DNA from: CAYLOC01 sp964385195 | Lineage (GTDB): Bacteria > Actinomycetota > Actinomycetes > Propionibacteriales > Nocardioidaceae | Assembly: GCA_964385195.1 (NCBI GenBank) | Contig: CAYLOC010000045.1 | Span: 1 to 18,702, forward strand | Direction: 5' to 3' | DNA length: 18,702 nucleotides | In this document: positions 1-7,505 of the stretch, piece by piece | Numbering within the stretch: the first letter of the stretch is position 1 | Layout: the number at the start of each line of letters is the position of its first letter | Made by a program: the position numbers and the translations under genes | The notes under the pieces: generated by a model | What the model was told of the DNA's origin: nothing | The model's input: only the letters and a program-made list of their open reading frames with translations | Database searches by the model: none

Positions 1-14
1 TGACCCACCGAGGT

Positions 15-41
15 TGATCGGACCACCGCTAGGGACGATCA
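15..41. promoter_or_regulatory. Candidate operator upstream of lat
   Basis: TGATCG at 15-20 and CGATCA at 36-41 are perfect inverted arms with centres 21 bp apart, about two helical turns, some 65 bp before the lat start. In mycobacteria lat lies next to an Lrp/AsnC regulator, so an operator here is plausible. The upstream neighbour is outside the window and I see no clear -35/-10 pair. The regulator is unknown. Confidence 0.3.
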
Positions 42-106
42 TGACGGTGTCGCCCCCTATGATGGAAGATGTCCGGCGATTCCGCTTAACAACAGGAGGT
101 ATTACG

Positions 107-1453
107 GTGGCTGCGTCTGTCTCGCACGTATCTGCTGCTGAGGTCCACCAGGTCCTGGGCCAGCACATCCAAGCCGACGGGTTCGACCTCGTCTTCGACC
201 TCGACAAGAGCCAGGGGTCCACGGTGGTGGATGCGGCCACAGGGGAGTCCTATCTGGACTTCTACACGTTCTTCGCCTCCGCCGCGCTCGGGATCAACCC
301 GCCCGGGCTCGCCGATGACCAGGAGTTCCTGACCCAGCTGACCAGGGTCGCGGCGAACAAGCCGGCCAACTCCGATGCCTACACGATCGCCTATGCCGAG
401 TTCGTCGACACGTTCGCCCGCGTCCTCGGCGACCCCAAACTGCCCCACCTGTTCTTCATCGAAGGCGGGGGCCTTGCCGTTGAGAACGCGTTGAAGGCCG
501 CGTTCGACTGGAAGAGCCGCAAGAACGAGGCAGCCGGCCGCTCACCCGAGCTCGGCAGCAAGGTCATGCACCTGACCCGCGCCTTCCACGGCCGCACCGG
601 CTACACCATGTCGCTGACCAACACCGATCCCACCAAGGTCGCGCGCTACCCGAAGTTCGACTGGCCGCGCATCGACGTACCCGCGATCGCGTTCCCGCTC
701 GCGGACCATCTGAGCGAGGTCGAGGTGGCCGAGGAGCACGCCCTGCAACAAGCACGGGAGGCGTTCGAGGCCAACCCGCACGACATCGCCTGCTTCATCG
801 CCGAGCCGATCCAGTCCGAGGGCGGCGACAACCACATGCGCCCGGAGTTCCTCCAGGCGATGCAGGCGCTGTGCCACGAGTACGACGCGTTGTTCATCCT
901 CGACGAGGTGCAGACCGGCGTCGGCCTCACCGGTACGGCGTGGGCCTACCAGCAGATGGGGCTGGAGCCGGACGTCGTTGCCTTCGCCAAGAAGGCCCAG
1001 GTCGGCGGCATCATGGCCGGCGGCCGCCTGGACGAGGTCCCCGACAACGTCTTCCACGTCGGCAGCCGGATCAACTCCACCTGGGGCGGCGGGCTGGTCG
1101 ACATGGTCCGCTCCCGGCGCATCCTGGAGATCATCGAGTCCGAGGGACTGATCGAACGTGCAGGCAAGCTCGGCGAGGTGCTGCTGTCGGCGCTGGCTGA
1201 CCTGGCCAACAAGCACTCCATCATGACGAACCCCCGCGGCCGTGGCCTGATGTGTGCCTTCGACCTCCCCGACGGCGCCACCCGGGACGAGGTGCTGGCG
1301 CGGATGAAGTCCGAGGAGCACGTGCTGATGCTGCCGTGTGGTGAGCGGTCGGTCCGCTTCCGTCCGATCCTGCGGGTGCGCGAGGATGAACTGCAGCAGG
1401 GTACCGAGGCGCTGGACCGCGTGCTCGGCCGGATCGAGCAGAAGGAGGCGTGA
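107..1453 (+). CDS. lat: L-lysine 6-transaminase (lysine epsilon-aminotransferase)
   Basis: PLP-dependent class-III aminotransferase, 448 residues, predicted to move the epsilon-amino group of lysine to 2-oxoglutarate. The product is 2-aminoadipate 6-semialdehyde, which cyclises to piperideine-6-carboxylate. The protein reads FFIEGGGLAVENALKAAFDW (substrate and cofactor pocket), AFHGRTGYTMSLTN, FILDEVQTGVG (the Asp that holds the pyridine nitrogen) and FAKKAQVGG, where the first Lys of the pair (about residue 295) is the likely Schiff-base lysine. SRINSTWGG follows, as in mycobacterial LAT. GTG at 107 is chosen because AGGAGGT (94-100) lies 6 nt upstream. The reading frame stays open upstream to base 14, but that part has no ribosome binding site and is unlike LAT N-termini. 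First gene of a three-gene operon; its stop overlaps the next start by one base. Confidence 0.93.
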   Translation: MAASVSHVSAAEVHQVLGQHIQADGFDLVFDLDKSQGSTVVDAATGESYLDFYTFFASAALGINPPGLADDQEFLTQLTRVAANKPANSDAYTIAYAEFVDTFARVLGDPKLPHLFFIEGGGLAVENALKAAFDWKSRKNEAAGRSPELGSKVMHLTRAFHGRTGYTMSLTNTDPTKVARYPKFDWPRIDVPAIAFPLADHLSEVEVAEEHALQQAREAFEANPHDIACFIAEPIQSEGGDNHMRPEFLQAMQALCHEYDALFILDEVQTGVGLTGTAWAYQQMGLEPDVVAFAKKAQVGGIMAGGRLDEVPDNVFHVGSRINSTWGGGLVDMVRSRRILEIIESEGLIERAGKLGEVLLSALADLANKHSIMTNPRGRGLMCAFDLPDGATRDEVLARMKSEEHVLMLPCGERSVRFRPILRVREDELQQGTEALDRVLGRIEQKEA

Positions 1454-3000
1454 TGGCGCGCACGCTGTCGTCGACGATCGCCGGGAAGCCGGTGTCTGGT
1501 GCTGGCCGGTATGAGTCGATCAACCCGAGTCGTACCGCGGAGGTGGTTGCCGAGGTCTCGATGGGGGATGCGGGCACGGTCGAGGCCGCGGCCCGCGCGG
1601 CGAAGCAGGCGCAGCCGGCGTGGGCGGATGTGCCGGCGCCGGTGCGTGGCAAGGCGGTCGCTGCCATCGGGCGCACGGTGGAGGCGAACAAGGAAGCGCT
1701 GGCGCGGATTGTCACCTCCGACATCGGCAAGCCGTACGCCGAGGCGTTGGGGGAGGTGCAGGAGATCATCGACACCTGCGACTTCTTCCTGGGGGAGGGT
1801 CGTCGGTTGTACGGGCAGACGGTTCCGTCGGAGATGCCGGACAAGCAGCTGTTCACCTACCGCAACCCGGTCGGGACGGTCGCGGTGGTCACGGCGGGGA
1901 ACTTCCCGGTGGCGGTGCCGTCGTGGTACATCGTGCCGGCGCTGTTGTGCGGCAACACGGTGGTGTGGAAGCCGGCGGAGTACTCCGCGGCGGCGGCGCA
2001 GGCGTTCTATGACCTGTTCGTCCGCGGCGGCGGGTTGCCCGAGGGTGTGTTCAACCTGGTGTACGCCGATGGGCCGGCCACGTTCGAGGGGCTGGACGCG
2101 GCGTTGTCGGCGGGCCTGGTGGACAAGGTCGGGTTCACCGGCTCGTCGGAGGTCGGCGCGCGGATCGGTGAGCTGTGCGGACGGCACCTGCAGTCGCCGT
2201 GCCTGGAGCTGGGCGGGAAGAACCCGATGGTGGTCTGCGCCGATGCGAACCTGGACCTGGCGGTGGAGGGGGCGTTGTTCTCCGGGTTCGGTACCGCGGG
2301 GCAGCGTTGCACCTCGCTGGGGACGGTGATCGTCGATGAGCGGGTGCACGATGAGTTCCTGGCCCGGTTCACCGAGGCGACGAAGAACGCCGCGGTCGGT
2401 GACCCGATGAAGGACGTGGTGTACGGGCCGATGCTGGAGCCGCGGTTCGCCGAGCGGTATGAGAAGTTCCTGGGCTGGGTGGCGCCGCATCACACGGTGT
2501 CGGGGTCGACCGGCACCGGCCGGATCACCTCGGAGAATCCGCGGGAGGGCTTCGTCGGTGACCCCGACGCCGGGCTGTTCTACCACCCGGTGATCGTGGA
2601 CGGCGTACGACCCGGGGATGAGATCTTCGACAAGGAGACGTTCGGGCCGATCGTGGGGGTGGCGACGTTCACCACGCTGGCCGAGGCGATCGAGCTGTCC
2701 AACGCTCCGGGGTATGGGCTGTCCGCGGCGATCTACACCACCGATGCGCAGAACGCGTTCCGGTTCCGCCGCGGCAACGGCGCGGGGATGCTCAGCGTCA
2801 ACAACACCACCTCCGGTGCGGAGGCGCATCTGCCGTTCGGCGGCAACGGCAAGTCCGGGAACGGCAGCCGCCAGTCCGGGATCTGGGTGCTGGACCAGAT
2901 GACGAAGTGGCAGTCGATGAACTGGGACTACTCCGGGCAGCTGCAGAAGGCGCAGATGGACGTGGTCAGCCTGGAGCCGGACACCGGTTTCCGGCTGTGA
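1453..3000 (+). CDS. amaB: L-aminoadipate-semialdehyde / piperideine-6-carboxylate dehydrogenase (ALDH7 type)
   Basis: NAD(P)-dependent aldehyde dehydrogenase, 515 residues, predicted to oxidise the semialdehyde made by Lat to L-2-aminoadipate. Visible ALDH hallmarks are TAGNFPVAVPSWYIVPALL, KPAEYS (cofactor site), GFTGSSEVG (Rossmann loop), LELGGKNP with general base Glu252, GQRCTS with nucleophile Cys286 (34 residues later, the canonical spacing), ETFGPIVGV and FGGNGKSGNG. FGTAGQRCT resembles antiquitin (ALDH7). ATG at 1453 overlaps the lat stop (TGATG) and has AAGGAGG (1442-1448) 4 nt upstream; GTG at 1450 is too close to that site. The coupling to lat makes the aminoadipate role much more likely than another aldehyde. 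Substrate is inferred from context, not from a diagnostic residue. Confidence 0.85.
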   Translation: MARTLSSTIAGKPVSGAGRYESINPSRTAEVVAEVSMGDAGTVEAAARAAKQAQPAWADVPAPVRGKAVAAIGRTVEANKEALARIVTSDIGKPYAEALGEVQEIIDTCDFFLGEGRRLYGQTVPSEMPDKQLFTYRNPVGTVAVVTAGNFPVAVPSWYIVPALLCGNTVVWKPAEYSAAAAQAFYDLFVRGGGLPEGVFNLVYADGPATFEGLDAALSAGLVDKVGFTGSSEVGARIGELCGRHLQSPCLELGGKNPMVVCADANLDLAVEGALFSGFGTAGQRCTSLGTVIVDERVHDEFLARFTEATKNAAVGDPMKDVVYGPMLEPRFAERYEKFLGWVAPHHTVSGSTGTGRITSENPREGFVGDPDAGLFYHPVIVDGVRPGDEIFDKETFGPIVGVATFTTLAEAIELSNAPGYGLSAAIYTTDAQNAFRFRRGNGAGMLSVNNTTSGAEAHLPFGGNGKSGNGSRQSGIWVLDQMTKWQSMNWDYSGQLQKAQMDVVSLEPDTGFRL

Positions 3001-3010
3001 GCCGCCTGCT

Positions 3011-5212
3011 GTGAGCAACGACCCGACGGGGCCGGTGGAGCAGCACCTGCGGGACGCGGTCGGGGCACTGACGCCGCCGACCGCGTCCCGAGGTGCGGCC
3101 GCCGACGGCGATCCGGTACACGCCAGCAGTGACCTGACGGTGGCGGAGTGCCGCCGGTTGCTGGAGGCGCAGATCACCAGCCGGCAGCTGGATCTGGCGG
3201 CGCGGTGGATGCAGTCGCAGGGATCGGGGTACTACACGATCGGGTCCTCCGGTCATGAGGGCAACGCGGCGGTGGCGGCGGCGCTGCGGCCGGGTGACCC
3301 GGCGCTGCTGCACTACCGGTCCGGCGGGTTCTATGTGCGCCGGGCGTGGCAGGTCGAGGGGATCGACCCGGTCTCGGACGTGTTGCAGGGCGTTGCGGCT
3401 GCGGCGGAGGAGCCGATCGCGGGGGGCCGGCACAAGGTGTTCGGACGAGCGGAGCTGGCGATCATCCCGCAGACGTCGACGATCGCGTCCCATCTGCCGC
3501 GGGCGATGGGGGTGGCGTTCGCGATCGGCCGGGCCCGCAAGATCGGCGCGGACTGTCCGTGGCCGCGGGACGCGGTCGCGGTCACCAGCCTCGGGGATGC
3601 GTCGTTGAACCACTCCACGGCGCTGGGGGCGTTGAACACGGCCTGCTGGTCGGCGTACCAGGGGCTGCCGGTGCCGCTGCTGGTGGTGTGTGAGGACAAC
3701 GGCCTGGGCATCTCGGTGCGTACGCCGGCCGGCTGGGTCGCGGCCGCGTTCGGTGACCGGGCGGGGCTGGAGTACTTCGCCGCGGACGGCTCGGACGCGG
3801 CCGCGACGTATGACGCGGCGGTGGCCGCGGCGGGGTATGTGCGCCGGAAGAAGCGGCCGGCGTTGCTGCACGTGTCCACGATCCGGCTGTTCGGCCATGC
3901 CGGGTCCGATGTGGAGATGTCCTACCGGACCCATGCCGAGATCGCCGCTGACTACGACCGTGACCCGATCCTGGGCACGGCTGGGCTGCTGGTCTCCGCG
4001 GGGGCGATGAGCCCGCAGCAGGTGCTGGACCGCTACGACGAGATCGGTGACCGGGTGCACGAGCGGGCCAAGGAGCTGCTCACCGCGCGGCAGCTGGAGT
4101 CCGCCGCGGAGGTGGCGGTCCCGCTGGCGCCGCGGGACGCCGCGGGGTGTGCACGGGAGGTGACCCGCGACGTACCAGCGCCGGTTGACGAGGAGCCGTT
4201 GACCGTGGCGCAGGCGCTGAACCGCAGTCTCCACGAGCAGCTGCAGCGCTACCCGCAGGCGGTGGTGTTCGGGGAGGACGTGGCCCGCAAGGGTGGGGTG
4301 TACGGCGTTACCCGCGGGCTGCAACGGACGTTCGGCCGGGCGCGGGTGTTCGACACGCTGTTGGATGAGCAGTCGATCCTCGGTCTCGCGCTGGGGCTGG
4401 GGGTGTCCGGGGTGCTGCCGATCCCGGAGATCCAGTACCTGGCCTACCTGCACAACGCCGAGGACCAGCTGCGCGGCGAGGCCGGGAGCCTGGGCTTCTT
4501 CTCCACCGGCGCCTACCGCAACCCGATGGTGGTGCGGGTCGCCGCCTACGCCTACCAGAAGGGGTTCGGTGGTCACTTCCACAACGACAACGCCGTGGGT
4601 GTCCTGCGCGACATCCCCGGCCTGGTCATCGCCTCCCCGGCCCGGCCGGACGACGCCGCGGCCATGTTGCGGACCTGCCTGGCCACGGCCGCCGTGGACG
4701 GGTCGGTGTGCGCGTTCTTGGAGCCGATCGCGCGGTACCACACCCGCGACCTGCACACCGACGGTGACGCCGCGTGGCTCGCGCCCTACCCCGGACCGGA
4801 GGACCAGGTGCCGCTCGGCTCCGCGCGCACCTACGGGTCCGGGAACGACCTGACCATCCTCACCTTCGGCAACGGCCTCTACCTCTCCCTCCGCGCCGCC
4901 CGCAGGCTGCGCGAGGAACACCACATCGACGCCCGTGTGGTCGACCTGCGCTGGATCGCCCCGCTACCGTCGGCGGACATTCTCCGCGAGTCCGCGGCGA
5001 CCGGGCGGGTCCTGGTCGTGGACGAGACCCGCCACACCGGCGGCGTCGGAGAAGGCGTCGTCACCGCGCTCGTCGAAGGCGGGTTCACCGGCGACCTCCG
5101 GCGGGTCAGCGCCACCGACTCCTACGTCCCCCTCGGTCCCGCAGCCAACCTGGTACTGGTCAGCGAAGACGACATCATCACCGCCGCCACCGGTGACGAT
5201 GTCCGGCGGTGA
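3011..5212 (+). CDS. Fused E1 alpha/beta thiamine-diphosphate 2-oxoacid dehydrogenase
   Basis: A 733-residue fusion of both E1 subunits of a branched-chain-type 2-oxoacid dehydrogenase. The alpha half (about 45-370) carries GSSGHEGN, the ThDP/Mg motif GDASLNHST from residue 195, and PLLVVCEDNGLGISV. The beta half starts near residue 397 (LTVAQALNRSLHEQL) and has VFGEDVARKGGVYGVT, DTLLDEQSILGLALGLG, PEIQYLAYLHNAEDQLR and GGHFHNDNAVGVLRDIPG. The GTG at 3011 lies 10 bp after the preceding stop, has no good Shine-Dalgarno and probably depends on coupling. No E2 or E3 is in the window, so it must use subunits encoded elsewhere. Given lat and amaB upstream, 2-oxoadipate is the likeliest substrate; 2-oxoisovalerate or another branched oxoacid is the alternative. 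Third-position usage changes from G-rich to C-rich within the beta half. Confidence 0.82.
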   Translation: MSNDPTGPVEQHLRDAVGALTPPTASRGAAADGDPVHASSDLTVAECRRLLEAQITSRQLDLAARWMQSQGSGYYTIGSSGHEGNAAVAAALRPGDPALLHYRSGGFYVRRAWQVEGIDPVSDVLQGVAAAAEEPIAGGRHKVFGRAELAIIPQTSTIASHLPRAMGVAFAIGRARKIGADCPWPRDAVAVTSLGDASLNHSTALGALNTACWSAYQGLPVPLLVVCEDNGLGISVRTPAGWVAAAFGDRAGLEYFAADGSDAAATYDAAVAAAGYVRRKKRPALLHVSTIRLFGHAGSDVEMSYRTHAEIAADYDRDPILGTAGLLVSAGAMSPQQVLDRYDEIGDRVHERAKELLTARQLESAAEVAVPLAPRDAAGCAREVTRDVPAPVDEEPLTVAQALNRSLHEQLQRYPQAVVFGEDVARKGGVYGVTRGLQRTFGRARVFDTLLDEQSILGLALGLGVSGVLPIPEIQYLAYLHNAEDQLRGEAGSLGFFSTGAYRNPMVVRVAAYAYQKGFGGHFHNDNAVGVLRDIPGLVIASPARPDDAAAMLRTCLATAAVDGSVCAFLEPIARYHTRDLHTDGDAAWLAPYPGPEDQVPLGSARTYGSGNDLTILTFGNGLYLSLRAARRLREEHHIDARVVDLRWIAPLPSADILRESAATGRVLVVDETRHTGGVGEGVVTALVEGGFTGDLRRVSATDSYVPLGPAANLVLVSEDDIITAATGDDVRR

Positions 5213-5319
5213 GCAGTTGACGGCATGGTGACAGCAAGGGGGCGCGTCTGCCCCTGGTGCGGTGCGTGCACTGCCGTTGCAGGACGTGATGCGGGGGATC
5301 CACCGGCGCTCGTTCGATC
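5213..5319. other. Convergent intergenic spacer
   Basis: Lies between the + strand E1 gene and the - strand class-V aminotransferase gene. The only structure seen is a weak hairpin, AGGGGGC (5237-5243) with GCCCCT (5250-5255), having one bulged G and no T-run. It could end the lysine operon, but the evidence is thin. No coding capacity stands out. Confidence 0.25.
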
Positions 5320-6510
5320 TCAGCCGGTAAGGCCGTCCACCAGCCGATCCACGTCGTCTTGGTTGGTGTACGGCGCCAGACCGATACGCACCGCACCCTC
5401 GTCGCCGAGTCCGAGTCGGCGGGACGCCTCCAGCGCGTAGAACGAGCGCGCCGGCGCGTTGACGCCCTGGCGCGCGAGGTGGGCAGCCACCTCCGCCGAC
5501 GGCCGGCCCTCGATCTCGACCAGCAGCGTCGGCGTACGCTGGGCTGCCCTGGAGTAGCACCGCAGTCCGTCGATCTCTCCCAGACGCTCCTCGATCTGCT
5601 GCCGCAGGGCGTTCTCGTGGTCCTCGATCGCGGCGAACGACGCTGCCAACCGCTCCCGCCGGCTCCCGGGCTCGGTGGCCAGGTCGGCGAGGAAGTCGAC
5701 ACACGCGGTGACCCCGGCCAGTAGCTCGTAGGGGAGCGTGCCGAACTCGAAGCGCTCGGGGACCTCGTCGCTCGCCGGCAACAACTTGTCCGGGTGCAGC
5801 CCCTGGAGGAGCCCGGGCCGGGCGGCGAGCACGCCCAGGTGCGGGCCGCAGAACTTGTACGGCGAGCACCCGACGAAGTCCGCTCCCAGCGCGTCGAGGT
5901 CAACCAGCGCATGGGCGGCGTAGTGGACCGCATCGACGTACAGCAGAGCGTCGGTGTCATGGACCAGGGTCGCGATCTCCGCGATCGGCGGCATGGTGCC
6001 GATCAGGTTCGACGCCGCGGTAAGCGCAACCACCTTGGTGCGTGCAGAGAGCGCGGCACGCACGTCGTCGACCCCCAACTCCGCGGTGCCGGGGTTGAAG
6101 TCGATCCAGCGCACGGTGGCGCCCACCGCCTCGGCGGCCTGGACCCACGGCCGAATGTTCGCGTCGTGGTCAAGACGGCTGACCACGACCTCGTCACCGG
6201 ACGACCAGGTCTTGGCCAGGGTGCGGGCGACGTCGTAGGTGATCTGGGTCATGCTGCGGCCGAACACGATTCCGTTGGGCTCGGCACCGAGGAAGTCCGC
6301 CATCGCTTCCCGGGCCGCTTCCACGATGCCGGCCGCCCGCCGTGCCGACCTGGTGACTGTTCCCTGGTTGGAGATCGGCAGCGCGAGGGTCTGCCCGACC
6401 GCGTCGGCTACCACCTGCGGGGTCTGGGTACCGCCCGGTCCGTCGAAGTGCGCCGTACCCTCGATCAACGCGGGGAACTGCCTGCGGATCGTGTCGACGT
6501 CGTAGGTCAT
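5320..6510 (-). CDS. Class-V aminotransferase, cysteine desulfurase-like (VC1184-type)
   Basis: PLP fold-type I protein of 396 residues, resembling the cysteine desulfurase-like family named after VC1184. Seen motifs: FDGPGGTQTP near residue 22, FGRSMTQITYDVART (cofactor phosphate region), RLDHDANIRPW with the stacking His115, YVDAVHYAAH with Asp193 and His196, and SPYKFCGPHLG with Schiff-base Lys219. The segment aligned with the desulfurase cysteine loop (about 347-362, LARQGVNAPARSFYALEASR) contains no cysteine. Persulfide chemistry is therefore unlikely; a lyase, racemase or transaminase activity is more probable. The ATG at 6510 has GGAGAGGA a few bases upstream. It is transcribed in the same direction as deoD, but a sequence gap separates them. 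Family certain, reaction unknown. Confidence 0.85.
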   Translation of the reverse strand: MTYDVDTIRRQFPALIEGTAHFDGPGGTQTPQVVADAVGQTLALPISNQGTVTRSARRAAGIVEAAREAMADFLGAEPNGIVFGRSMTQITYDVARTLAKTWSSGDEVVVSRLDHDANIRPWVQAAEAVGATVRWIDFNPGTAELGVDDVRAALSARTKVVALTAASNLIGTMPPIAEIATLVHDTDALLYVDAVHYAAHALVDLDALGADFVGCSPYKFCGPHLGVLAARPGLLQGLHPDKLLPASDEVPERFEFGTLPYELLAGVTACVDFLADLATEPGSRRERLAASFAAIEDHENALRQQIEERLGEIDGLRCYSRAAQRTPTLLVEIEGRPSAEVAAHLARQGVNAPARSFYALEASRRLGLGDEGAVRIGLAPYTNQDDVDRLVDGLTG

Positions 6511-6635
6511 GGTGTCCTCTCCACAGGCCGACAGCCTGGGCGTTCATGGGGTCTGCTTGCAGTTTCCCACGGTGCCGGCCGGGTCAGACGGCCTGGTTCG
6601 GAAACGGCGGGCCACCGAGTGAGTCGGCTGGCGGT

Positions 6636-6735
6636 NNNNNNNNNNNNNNNNNNNNNNNNNNNNNNNNNNNNNNNNNNNNNNNNNNNNNNNNNNNNNNNNN
6701 NNNNNNNNNNNNNNNNNNNNNNNNNNNNNNNNNNN
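6636..6735. other. Assembly gap (100 N)
   Basis: A run of exactly 100 N between deoD and the class-V aminotransferase gene; 100 is a usual placeholder, so the real length is unknown. The known flanks (6511-6635 and 6736-6749) hold no recognisable gene. A short gene or promoter could be hidden here. Confidence 0.98.
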
Positions 6736-6749
6736 GACGGGGTCAGAGG

Positions 6750-7460
6750 TCAGGGGGTGAGGGTGGCCAGGGCAATCCTGACCATGTCGGAGAACGTCTG
6801 CTCCCGGTCGTGGGCGGAGGTCTCCTCCCCGGTCACGATCTGGTCGGAGACCGTACACAGGCACAGCGCCTGCCGTTGGTGCTTGGCCGCGAGTGTGTAC
6901 AGCGCGTGGCACTCCATCTCCACTGCCAGCACGCCGTACCCCGTCAGACGCGAGGTCAGCTCCGGCCGGTCGGAGTAGAAGGAGTCGGAGGAGAACACCT
7001 GCCCCACCTGCACCGTCTCCGGGTCCACCAGTGCGGCGGCGGCGTCATGGGCGCGGCGGAGCAGGTCGAAGTCCGCGGTCGCGGAGTAGTCCAGCCCCTC
7101 GAACCGCAACCGGTTCATCGCCGAGTCCGTGGAGGCACTCATCGCCAGCACGATGTCGCGCAGCCGGAGCGAGTCCACCAGCGCACCGCACGACCCCACC
7201 CGCACCAGCTGCTGCACGTTGTACTCGGTGATGAGCTCGGTGACGTAGATCGACAGCGACGGCTGGCCCATGCCGGTTCCTTGGACCGAGACCGGAACAC
7301 CCTGGTAGGTCCCGGTGAAGCCGAGCATGTTCCGGACGGTGGAGTAGCAGGTCGCGTCGTCGAGGAAGTTCTCCGCGATCCACTTCGCCCGCAACGGGTC
7401 TCCGGGCAGCAGGACGCGGGGGGCGATCGCGTCGGGCTCGGCGCCGATATGAGTGCTCAC
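6750..7460 (-). CDS. deoD: Purine nucleoside phosphorylase, DeoD type
   Basis: Cytoplasmic hexameric-type (NP-I family) phosphorylase, 236 residues against about 239 for E. coli DeoD. It cleaves purine (deoxy)ribonucleosides with phosphate to base plus (deoxy)ribose-1-phosphate. Seen: STHIGAEP at the N-terminus, LLPGDPLRAKWIAE (phosphate Arg24), GTGMGQPSLSIYVTELI, RVGSCGAL (Arg88, Ser90), the ribose site VEMECHALYTLAA, and CTVSDQIVTGEET with general acid Asp206. GTG at 7460 is preferred: GAAGGA lies 9-10 nt upstream and the protein then begins exactly like the family. An in-frame ATG at 7478 has no convincing ribosome site. It diverges from nudC across only 45 bp, so the two promoters must overlap. 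Confidence 0.93.
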   Translation of the reverse strand: MSTHIGAEPDAIAPRVLLPGDPLRAKWIAENFLDDATCYSTVRNMLGFTGTYQGVPVSVQGTGMGQPSLSIYVTELITEYNVQQLVRVGSCGALVDSLRLRDIVLAMSASTDSAMNRLRFEGLDYSATADFDLLRRAHDAAAALVDPETVQVGQVFSSDSFYSDRPELTSRLTGYGVLAVEMECHALYTLAAKHQRQALCLCTVSDQIVTGEETSAHDREQTFSDMVRIALATLTP

Positions 7461-7492
7461 GTCCCGCGATCCTTCCATACCCCGGCTGCGGC

Positions 7493-7498
7493 TAGGGT
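7493..7498 (+). promoter_or_regulatory. -10 hexamer for leaderless nudC transcript
   Basis: TAGGGT ends 7 nt before the nudC ATG, matching the actinobacterial TANNNT box whose transcript would begin at the start codon itself. No usable Shine-Dalgarno precedes that ATG. A clear -35 is not visible. Confidence 0.45.
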
Positions 7499-7505
7499 CA
7501 GGGTG

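Noticed and set aside
14..106. 31-codon N-terminal extension of lat
   Set aside because: A near-perfect ribosome site (94-100) precedes GTG 107, and the extension has no family counterpart.
946..3177. 743-codon open frame on the minus strand opposite lat and amaB
   Set aside because: Translation is Arg/His/Pro-rich low-complexity without any motif; it is the antisense shadow of two well-supported genes in GC-rich DNA.
2966..4924. 652-codon minus-strand frame opposite the fused E1
   Set aside because: Same kind of GC-driven antisense frame; the + strand has full E1 motifs.
6546..7505. Long upstream extension of the nudC frame through deoD and the gap
   Set aside because: It is antisense to deoD and crosses N bases; NudC homology begins at 7506.
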